From Nematostella vectensis (taxonomy: Eukaryota > Cnidaria > Anthozoa > Actiniaria > Edwardsiidae), in NCBI RefSeq assembly GCF_932526225.1, contig NC_064036.1, forward strand, positions 14,625,181-14,689,180: 64,000 bases of DNA, given 5' to 3'. Of this stretch, positions 36,635 through 48,600 are shown in pieces (positions within the stretch are counted from its first letter, which is position 1; each line of letters begins with the position of its first letter). The notes under the pieces are model-generated. The model had not been told where the DNA came from. It searched no databases and saw only the letters and a program-made list of their open reading frames with translations. Both the position numbers and the translations under genes were made by a program.

Positions 36635-39600
36635 ATGGAAGAAGCAAGTTTAGAGGAGGCACCGACCATGTCAGAAACCGAGAAAGCAGAGCTCTCCGAT
36701 TTAGAGTATCAGCCAAGTGCAGAAGACGAGGATGAGGAGGAAGGAATGGCTCCAAAGACGAATCAGGCGAAGTCGGTTAGCTATCGAGATGTTCTGTGGA
36801 GCTCAGATGGTGGTAAGAAGCATACTACAATTGTTTTGTTGAATATTTTGCTATAATTCTTACATGATATAAGGTTTTTCACAGATTGCAGGAAATCCCA
36901 ATAATAACCCATATTACCCCAAGATCAATGTTCTGCATGTCCAGCTTTAGTTGAAGCCCCCTGCCGATTAGGTGCTCTGAGATAGAGTAGAGTCAAATAT
37001 CATACTCAGGTGAAGGCGCTAGAGTCTAAGAGATCAGTGGAGTACTGTAGCTGTCAATGTTAGCGAGTGCTAATTAAATCTTATCAAACAGCACTTCAAA
37101 GGACTGAAAAATATACTTATCGAAGTCTTGAGATGCAAAATTATCCAAGGTTTATTTTGATGCCTATATTTCCCTATCTTTTTTGTTGTTATGACTAAAT
37201 TACAGAGGGTTCATACAGGCAAGCAAATGCCCCAGTATTTTCCTCCGATCTATTTATTTATTTATCTAAATTACAATGGGGTCCTACAGGCAAGCAAATG
37301 CCACAGTATTTTCCTGCGATCTATTTATTTGTATGTCTAAATTTCAGGGGGTCCTACAGGCAAGCAAATCACCCAGTATTTCCCCTGATCTATTTAATCT
37401 AAAGACTAAATAACAGAAGAATCCTAGAGGCTAGCAAATGCAAATGCAGTATTTTCACTCACATTCCAAACAATATTACCTGCGTCTTGAGCGCGGTCCT
37501 GTTGCAGATTTAGTGAAATAATATTCAAACCGGTCTATTAAAAAGATGCCCTAATTTCAAAACATCTAAAGCTTCTTTACTTGTGGATTCTCAATCACTT
37601 TTGAACAGTTATAAAAAGCTTGTTAACGTTAAATCCGCTACAAAAGATTAATACTTAGCAAAGGAGTACTTCCCAAAAAGGAGAATTGCATGAACTGGCT
37701 TGGAAAATCGCCTAGAATTTACCACTTTGACTCACAAGTCTTGCTTAGATCCGGTGGAAAAACAGCATGAAAATAGCTAAAGCCAATTGATAGAATATTA
37801 TACTTATCAACATGCTGAAGCGAAACACCCCTGGACACATTACAGGGGGTAAACGTCAACAGCATTGAGTGTTGACAAGACATGCTGATGGATCCCAACC
37901 CTTTAATTCAATTAACCGTGACGTCATCATTGCTCCCCAAAGCTTGTCATGTAAAGTTAACATTCATTGTCAAAAAAAGACCAATAATGAAATTTAAGGG
38001 GTAGGTATATATGTGATATTTTGACCATTTCATTGTAGCTAAAATAAGCTAGAATCTAGCAACTTCTTTAAATAATGGGACCAAGGATTACTCTAATTTT
38101 TGTTTAGAAATTTGGGAGCCATTTATATCCATAGCATTTCTGAAAAAAAAGGTATCCCATTTTTTAATACTTTATTAAAAGTTATTGCTATCCATTCAAG
38201 TAAAAAGCAGCTGAAATTTTTATATAGTAACTACAAAATAAGATAGGCCTTCATTGAAACACAATTTAGATAAAAAGAGTTATCTTGCATGACAATAACC
38301 TAATCTTAGTATGTGGTGATTGTGGGTACTCCATAATTCCAAATACATTCTCTGAGTACCTTAAAACACAAATTATGATTTTGGCTCTACATAGACTCAA
38401 AATTCCTGTATCACATAAGAAAAAGGTGCACTAAATATATTACATGTTTTTATATTGTTTGGACCTTAGGCCAGGTTGACTATGAGAGTGATCCATCATC
38501 AGATGTTGACAGAGATTATTTCAGTGATGAAGGTTCTCTTACTGGGTATGTACTATAAACAAACCAGTACTTATTATCAAACAAACAAAAATCAAACAAA
38601 CAGACAAACAAAGATTTGATGATGGAAATGGGAATTCATTTTATGTCTCTGGATTTGATGGCCTGTGGTGTTTGCCACTGCATTGTGTTGACTGATGGGT
38701 TGGAAGTGAGTGTGATTGTCCTTGGGAATCCCCCAATTAAGCTTCACATTTGGTAGCATAGTGGACATGAATGGAAAGCTTCAAAAGTAAATTCTTGTCA
38801 TCTATTTATTCAGTTTATAATTAGTTTGTATTTTTGATTAATCTGTGTATGTGTTGGGTTTTTGTGTGAAAGAAGTTGTTACAGTGTGACATTAATTATA
38901 TAGATGGTACCTATGACTTGTATCTCAATCAGCTCTTTCGCATCCTCCAAATGTAATGCCTGGTTGGGTACCTATGACTAGCATAGATGGTACCTATGAC
39001 TTGTATCTCAATCAGCTCTTTCGCATCCTCCAAATGTAATGCCTGGTTGGGTACCTATGACTAGCATAGATGGTACCTATGACTTGTATCTCAATCAGCT
39101 CTTTCTCATCCTCCAAATGTAATGACTGGTTGGGTACCTATGACTAGCATAGATGATACCTATGACTAGCATCTCGATCAGCTCTTTCTCATCCTCCAAA
39201 TGTAATGCCTGGTTGGGTACCTATGACTAGCATAGATGATACCTATGACTAGCATCTCGATCAGCTCTTTCGCATCCTCCAAATGTAATGCCTGGTTGGG
39301 TACCTATGACTAGCATAGATGGTACCTATGACTAGCATCTCAATCAGCTCTTTTGCATCCTCCAAATGTAATGCCTGGTTGGGTACCTATGACTAGCATA
39401 GATGGTACCTATGACTAGCATCTCAATCAGCTCTTTCGCATCCTCCAAATGTAATGCCTGGTTGGGTACCTATGACTAGCATAGATGATACCTATGACTT
39501 GCATCTCAATCACTTCTTTCACACCCTCCAAATGAAATGTCCAACCTGACCTGGTTTGAACCCTGGTCCTCTTGCCTAGGTTGTGCCAATGAATTACCAT

Positions 39601-42600
39601 GCCTGTGTGACATATAATGTTAGCGTAATCAATGTAGGATATGTGTTTTTGACAGTGTGACATGTTCATGTACTTGTGTGTGATATATTTGTTTCAGGAA
39701 TATGTGACATGTCTTTGTGACATAGTTGTGTACCTGTGTGACATATTTGTGACTTCAGTGTGTGCCTGTGTAATATTTTAGTATTATGAATATGTGTTTG
39801 CCTAAGTGAAATATTAGTCAAGAGTAATGAGTGAGTGTGATTTTAGAGTGTTCACGTGTGAAACAGTATCATGTCTAATACATGGTGGTTGGCCTAAGTG
39901 ACATAATAGAGTAATAAATTAGTGACACTTCAGAGTGTTCCTGTGTGCAAGGCCCTAGAGGGGGTGGGGCACTGGGGGTGCATGCCCCCCCCAATATTAA
40001 AAAAAAATTAAAAGGAAATGACAGTGCCCCCCAATATTTTCTTAATGTTTCTGTATTATGCCCCCCTCCCAATATTTCGAGGCCTGCTATGGCATGTTTT
40101 AGTATGGTTATGACATGGGATTTGGCCTATGTGACATATTAGAGTAATGAGTTAGTGTAACTTTAAAGTGCTCCCCTGTGACACATTGGTATCATGTCTG
40201 TGACATGATTGTGTGCTTTTAAAAGTGACATGTTAGAGTAATGAGTAAGGGTAACTTGTTTTCCTGTGTGACATGTTAGTGTCATAAATGTGTGACGTGA
40301 GTAGTGACATGACCACTGCATTACACTGCCCACCATGACCAGCATCAAAGATGATTGTGTGTTTTGCAAATTCCAGAAGTATTGAGGGAGGGGAGCTGGA
40401 AGATGAATATGCTTCAGACCCTATTGTACAACAGACAAGACAGGTGCAGTATATCCTTTTATTTATTAATTGGGTGATCCACAGCAGCCGATAGTAGCTT
40501 TTGTAGAAAAAAAGCAATGCAAAAAAACTTGTCTTTTGCACTGTTCAGTTTATCCACTATATTTTATGAGCGTGAAGTGTCCACAGTGGCCACAGTCCAG
40601 AAAATTTTGAGTATTTTGGATTGTTTTATGTTTGCATATGTTATTCTATTCACTTCAATATTCTAATGGGCATCCAAGGAAATTTTTGTTACCTTAACAT
40701 GAATAAAAAATAGGATGAATTGGAATTGTACAGCAGAATTACAGTATGCATTTGTTTATATTTTGTACCTGTACTTCATTATTAGGAGAAACTCCGTCTC
40801 TTGGCTTTACGTCGTCATCTGGATCAACTGAGTGAACAGGTGTTGGAAAAGGACTACATGGTCAAACAGTTCAGGTGAGACTATGGCATATGAATATAAC
40901 ACATTTTTGAAACAATATGGAGATGCCAAAAGCAATATGGAGATAAGTGGGTTACCGCGATTACCATCTCTTTAACCAATCAGATTGTAAGGGATAAGTC
41001 CCTTGAGTCTAGCAGTAAAATTTACTCAACATAAGCCAATCACAATTGACCCTTTGGTAAGTAACCCAAACTTAAAACCATATGTTTTCCAAAATGGGCC
41101 AATTGCCTCCTTTTTATCTCGATACAAATAATTTATCTGTTTTAAATACATATAAGAAGAGTTTCCATGGTAAAAGTTTAATAAATTCTTTGAAACACCT
41201 GAGTCCTGTATCAAATTATGCTTGTTATGCATAATCTTTGCGCCAAAATGCATTCCAGAGTTTAGGCTCGTTTTAACAACGAAACAGCTACCTGTGGTAT
41301 CATGACTATACACTGAACAGACTCAAGGGACTTATCCCTTACAATCTGATTGGTTAAAGAGATGGTAATCGCGGTAACCCACTTATCTCCATATTACTTT
41401 TGGCATCTCCATATTGTTTCAAAAATGTGTTACATTATGGACCTCGTTACTCAGGCCAGGGGAAGGGTTCACGGCAAGTCCAAGATACTTTTGGTACGCT
41501 CATTTGAGTTATTAATACCACCACTTTGAAGAAAGAAAGGGTATCATAAACAGATAAATGAACCTCCCCGCTATATATGATGTCTTGGCTACCAGCCTGT
41601 CACTGTTAGCACAGTTAATCCAAGTCAATCTAGGCCGCCTCAGGCGGTTTATTTTTTATTTATTTTATGATATTTGCTTTCTTGTTTTTATGCTTAGAAG
41701 AATGCGAGTTTCTGTTCTTATATTTTTTTACATAATAGGCTGTGCAGTGAGTGCATCGCTGCTAAACTATATTGCTCATATGTAGTGTAGCGCCGAATAA
41801 TATTTCGCCATTCAACTGGTAAACAGACTTGGTATCTAGTTCTTTAAGGGCGAACAGAGTTTTTTTTTGTAACGATTATACCTCAAAACTCTATATCGAA
41901 CATCTTCCCAGCCATCCTTGTTTCGTATAACTCGTCAAACATCTTGTTCTGTTCAGCGGTGAAATGGTTTCTCCAGTCACCAACCACCCCTTTGCGGATA
42001 AAGTTCGGTTCATTAGGATTTTTGAATGGCTCTTTAACCTTGAATGGCTCCTGACTTTTCATAAACTCAAAGCTTGTTTGACTGACGATGCGGTCCAACT
42101 GTTCCTCTGTTAGTGCTCTGCCAAGGAACTTGGCAATAGCTGCTACCGCACCTCTGTGGTCCTGAAATGAGTAAACAGCGGCGCAGCCAGGATTTTTAAC
42201 AGGAGGGGGCCCAAAAGAGACTTCCAAGCTATTTTCTCCTGTATTTTAGATAATGTCTCATACATTTAATGTATTTTTGGCTGCTAAAGGGGGGGGGCTA
42301 GACCACCCCCTGGCTACTCCCCTGGTAAAGGCAACATAATCACTATAAAAAATTTTTTTGTACGTCATTTTGAGATACAAAAAGGGTTGATCGCACAATA
42401 ATTTTGATCGTACAAATAAGGGACTGAAAAGAATGTTTAGAAAGATGACTTTTTTTTGGTCTCATAAAACCGTAGACAGCGGAAATATCACCATCCTCGG
42501 GGACCCAGGGCGTCGCGGAGATCGGGCACACAGGGAGCGCGCTAGAAAGAAAGATAACTTTCTTTCTCGCGTGCTCTATGTGCCCGAATTCCGCGACGCC

Positions 42601-45600
42601 CTGGGTCCCCGAGGATGAAATATCACGCATATCTTTTCTTTTTTACATGAGAAAGAGAACGTGGATATAGAGTGAATTACCTTCTTCATATCCTCGTACT
42701 TGAGAAGGAGAATATTAGGGTCGTCACGGTGCTCCCACCAGTCGAGAACGTGATCAAACCACGAACCGTACTGCACTGAAGTGAATAGAACGACGATTCT
42801 TTGAAAACAGGGACGTAGCAGGTATCGGTATATTGGGGGGGGGGGGGAGGCTGGGGGAATAATACAGAAACATTACGAAAATATTGGGGGCACAGCCACG
42901 CTCTTACTGGTGATTTCCTTAGAAGATTCCTGCTATGGGCCCCACCCCTGCTATGGGCCTGGAACTATCGCAATATTTTGTAAGTAATCCTTTGACGTAC
43001 CTTGACCGCTCATCATCATTTCGAAGAAATCATTCCACTTTTCTTGGAAACAGTACTCTTTGAACGTGCGATGGTGATAATAGTACGATACCGCCACGTC
43101 TTTTGGGTTACGGATGTTGTAGATGTACTTGGCCGTGCAACCGTCGCTCCTGGGCACTAGATGGTACTGTAGATGGGTTTTAAGGATCCTCGGGGAAGGT
43201 AATGACTTCGCAAAGTCTGTCACTGTCTCGTAGTTTCGCATTGGGGTCATTCCTGCTCTTTTCTCGCAGGAAAATGCGTCTAAGTAAACCGCACGGCATA
43301 TTAATGGTGACTCCTGATCAAATTCGCCGCCATTAAGGACTTGCTTGACGATTTCTATTGTCCATGTTTGACCTGAAGTAATCATGGATTAAAAGTAAAT
43401 GATGCATTTCAAGGGTTGTTTGTTTCAAATGGTTATTCATTGCACGTGATCATAAATTGGACGATCATGTTGTTATTCATAGTGTGATTTCTGATTTAAA
43501 AGATATTACGTCCTCCTTCCCCCCTCTCTCCGAGACTCCTTCGCCCCGGAGCTTTCACCTTCTGCAAGTGACCAGAAAACAAATTATGTTTTGTTTGTTG
43601 TTTTAACCCCCTCCACCTCCCCCGAAGTCAGCACTGCTGGCTCCCCTTCTCCTTCCCATTTGCCTGCGGTTATGTGCTATCGGACGCGATCATGTGGAAA
43701 CCAGCATTTGTTTATTCCAAGCCATCATTCATTTCAAGTGAATATCATTACAAGTGATCATTCCTTCTGTTTCTTGTTGTGTTCCGCTGTCTCTTTGTGA
43801 GCTGTATGTTTTGAACTATGGGTTTTAAGTAGAGACATTACCGAATGGTTCTCAGGCAAGCACTTTAGAGCATGAGCATTTTTAGTATTTTTGGGAAAAA
43901 ACAAGCAGCGAGCACTTCGAGAATCAATACGTGCACGAATGAAAAATTTGCGCGAGCATGCGAGAATTGTCCAAAAACTGCGACAACTTCGAAATTTCGG
44001 GCGCCCAAATATCGTACATCAGCAACAAAACACAGATCAGTATGTAATGCATCGTTAGTAACATTCGAAAATTGCGATCGTGACACTATATTTATCTTCC
44101 AACTCTCATTAGTCATTCCAAGTGTCTGTATGTATTTTTAATCTGTCTTGGCCGCGTATCCGATAAGTTTAACACTCACCACTTTTAGGGTATGCCGTCA
44201 GAAAGACGTCATCGTCCCTTAGCTCCAGGTTTGCGATTCGCTGCACTTCAACTCTCGTAGTATATTCGTATAGGACTATTCCGTCTATAACTGGCATCGA
44301 GTCCGGATATTTAAACTTCTCATTGGATGACATTTTAAGTTTTAAAGTGAGCTTGGTATCGAGCGATTTTGCTTTAATTATAAAGGCTTTTTGATGGCCG
44401 GTGTTCCCTTGTTCCAGAGCCTCGAACGGCGAGGTTGAGACGAGGCTCTGGCCTCTTCAGAATCTGAACTTGGTCGCTGATTGGCCAATTGACACGTGGT
44501 CATGGAAACCAAGAAATTCTGACAGTTTTCTATTGTATTTTCGCTAAGTTCAAAAGGTCAAAACATCTAAACGAACGGAGTAGAGGAGCGATAGATTATT
44601 TTGATCGCAATTTTCATAGTACTTTGCAGTCCGAATTAGTTACAAGATTTACCAGTATTAAAAATGTAAAGTCTGTTCAAGAGAAGTGTCTTCACGATTC
44701 ATCAAGCGGCGAGATGTCTTCTCTGTGCTGCCGACCCAGCTACGAGAAATCTCTAGCTTATTCCCGGCGTTTGCTCTCGATAGTGGATTCAACTATCCCA
44801 AGCAAGCGATTCTTTGATAGACTCGTTCCGAGGATAACTGCGAGCTTATCCGCGATTTTCTCCTCCTTGAAGCGCTTTCATCCCGAGAAAATGTTGTATT
44901 CCCCACCTCCTATGCGCAGATTTTTGTCACTAACTCTACAGTAATGAACCCACGGGTTTCAAGATGAATGTTGTTGTTTTTTAATCGGGTTTTCATGCGC
45001 TTTTCATCGTCGTAAATTCAATTCCCGAGCGAAGAGATGTTTACATCCAAAGTAAGCACCACGTGAAACTGACACATGCTAATCACAAAACGTTAACATG
45101 TAAGTGAGGCAGAAATCGAAATAGCGCTTCGAAAGGCCAGAGCCTCGTCTCAACCTCGCTGGCCACTAAATAGAGAGACGTTTAAGGCTCTGGAACCAGG
45201 GTATGGCCGGTGAAGAGTGAAATGAAAATGATTGCGTTTATCCATTAAGTCACGTGGAGCCACTTACATTAGATACCCACAAACTTGAACGCGAGGGATA
45301 AAAAAACCAGTTCTAAAGCATCGACAGAGTAAAACAGTTGCTAATGATGATGGCTAGTCTATTTTAAAGACACCCATTCATCATCTTTTTGTTTATGCTT
45401 GATAGAGATGACCGAACTCACTGATATGCTTCAATGTGGACTTTAAAAGCACACTAGCATACACACATTGGCACCAGTCGGGCCAAGACGGGACGCAGCA
45501 CAGTCTATTACCCGTGCAGTTCGGCAACCATGGACAGCTGTTTCGTCCTTATTATGATATGCTTCATTAGATATCGGAATCATGCATGACTTGATTGCTT

Positions 45601-48600
45601 AAATCTATTACCGATTGAAAGAAAATTGTCGCGAAAATTACTCCGATTTATCCGGGATGGGATGTTGCCTAGATAAGAGATACTCCAGGCGCGTACCCAG
45701 GATTGGCTAAGGGGGGTGGGGTGGGTGCGAAGTCATATGTGTCATATGAAAATAGCAAAATAGCATTGTAATTGATAATTCCTTAATAAGAAATGACCCA
45801 CTTTTGGCCGCCAAGGGTGCGCACCCTGTGTACTCGTCTGATACTAGTTCGAAGTCGATTGTCTTCGAGAAGTTATGAATCAAGTCTAGTGAGATAAGGA
45901 AAATGTATTTAATTGTTATCAAATTCGTATTTATATGTTCTCATTAGCAAATTTTTTTGTTCATTGCTTTGTTTTGATTTTTGTTAAATTGCGCCCTGAA
46001 TCTCATAGAACACTCACGGTTATTATGTAGCCCTTACTAAAGGGTCGACGTTATAAACACCTCCTTCAAACACTGGATCTGGACAATACTTTAGTATGAC
46101 TAAAAGAAGAGTATCTATACTATTAAAAGAGTTATTGGGTGGACTTAATCGAAAGAGGGGGGGCTTAATGAAGAGTCACTTCACAATAAGTTTTCCTGTT
46201 TTTGAAACGCTGTTTTTAGCCTCTATACAAGTCTCGGTGCTATAACTAAAGTACATGATGCTGGTTGTTATACTGACAACATAACTGGTAACATAATTAA
46301 TGTCAATTTTACATTATATAAGCACCACAAACACTTTTGGAAACCCCTTCCTGTTTTCAATTTGTCGAGTTTTGAAGCTATATTTCTTAACTGAGACTAC
46401 AAAATCAAATCCACAATTTAAATGCTGACGTGCTCAAAATCGTTATTTATTTTCCAAGTGCACTAATGCCTGAAAACTCAATATCAAACCCCTTTCCAGA
46501 CATCCTTGTTTTGTATAACTCGTCAAACATCTGGTTTTGTTCAGCGGTGAAATGGTATCTCCAGTCACCAACTACCCCTTTGCGGATAAGCTCCGGTTCA
46601 TTAGGATTTTTGAATGGCTCTTTAAGCTTGAACAGCTCCTGACTTTTCATAAACTCAAAGCTTGTTTGACTGACGATGCGGCCCAACTGTTCCTCTGTTA
46701 GTGCTCTGCCAAGGAACTTGGCAATAGCTGCCACCGCACCTCTGTGGTCCTGAAATGAGTGAACAGCGGCGTAGCCAGGATTTTTAACATGAGGGGGGCC
46801 AAAAAAAACTTTCAAGCCATTTTCTCCTGTATTTTAGATAATGTTTCATACATTTAATGTATTTTTGGCTGCTAAAGGGGGGGGGGGGCTAAGCCACCCC
46901 CTGGCTACTCCCCTGGTAAAGGCAACATAATCACTATAAAAATTTTTTTGTATGTCATTTTGAGATACAAAAAGGGTTGGTCGCACAAATAAGGGACTGA
47001 AAAGAATGTTTAGAAAGATGACTTTTTCTTGGCCTCAAAAAACCGTAGACTGCGGAAGACAGCAAATATCACGCATATATTTTCTTTTTACTTGAGAAAG
47101 AGAACGTGGATATAGAAAGAATTACCTTCTTCATATCCTCGTACTTGAGAAGGAGAATATTAGGGTCGTCACGGTGCTCCCACCAGTCGAGAACGTGATC
47201 AAACCACGAACCGTACTGCACTGAAGTGAATAGAACGACGATTCTTTGAAAACAGGGCTGTAGCAGGTATCGGTATATTGGGGGGGGGGGGGGGGGGAGA
47301 AATACAGAAACATTACGAAAATATTGGGGGCACAGCCACGCTCTTACTGGTGATTTCCTTAGAAGTTTCCTGCTATGGGCCCCACCCCTGCTATGGGCCT
47401 GGAACTATCGCAATATTTTGTAAGTAATCCTTTGACGTACCTTGACCGCTCATCATCATTTCAAAGAAGTCATTCCACTTTTCTTGGAAACAGTACGGTT
47501 TCAACGTGCGATGGTGATAATAGAATGATACCGCCACGTCTTTTGGGTTACGGATGTTGTAGATATACTTGGCCGTGCAACCGTCGCTCCTGGGCACTAG
47601 ATGGTACTGTAGATGGGTTTTAAGGATCCTCGGGGAAGGTAATGACTTCGCAAAGTCTGTCACTGTCTCGTAGTTTCGCATTGGGGGCATTCCTGCTCTT
47701 TTCTCCAAAGAAAAAGCGTCTAAGTAAACCGCACGGCATAACATTGGTGACTGCTGATCAAATTCGCCGCCATTAAGGACTTGCTTGACGATTTCTATTG
47801 TCCATGTTTGACCTGAAGTTATCATGGATTAAAAGTGAATGGTGCATTTCAAGGGAATGCTGGTAGCCTTCTTCGCAGGCAACTCGAACGTTTTTGTTAT
47901 TTTTTAGGTTTTCTTATGATTTGTGCTTCCTGTGGCGAGTTGAACCGGTGATCACGCCACAGAAAACCCGAATTGATAAAAGCACTTTTTTCCCCAAAAA
48001 AGGCCCAAAACACTCGAGACGTCTGCGGAGGAGGCTAGGAGCGCTTTCAACTCTGAAAAAAAAATACCGGTTCGAATTTCCGGAAATTTTCGTGGTAACA
48101 CGGTTCGTACCGAAAAGATCACGTGTTTACTCCCATAGGCAACCCACTTTGGATTTTAGCTGTTCCAGAATGGCGGGGATCTGTGAGCGCGAGGGACTGG
48201 GACAGAAAAAGATCAAACGGAAAGCTAACTTTTCGAAATTTCCAGGATTGTGGACAACCTCGAAAGGTTGTCCATAATTTCCGAAAGCATTTCGCGTTCC
48301 ATTTGATCTCGGATCAGAATTTCCGGCGGGTTTCTTTTACAAATGGAAAGCGCCCTAGGATTGCTGGTTTCAAATGGTCACGCATTGCGCGTGATTACAT
48401 ATTCCAAGTGATCATGCATGGTCATGTCATTCATTGTTAAGCATTTTAAAGCATTTTAAAAGGCTGAACATGTTCTTAAAGATGTTAAAGTAAAACTCCC
48501 TATGAGGGAAAGAGAACTACACAAATGATTTATAATAGCAGAAATATTTGAGGTTTATTAAAAACATAATTTGATTATGCATTTTAGAAAGCATCACACT

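Noticed and set aside
44489..44944. A 150-codon open frame between the SULT genes
   Set aside because: It lies wholly inside an inverted-repeat element, lacks an ATG start at its 5' end and has no recognised domain.
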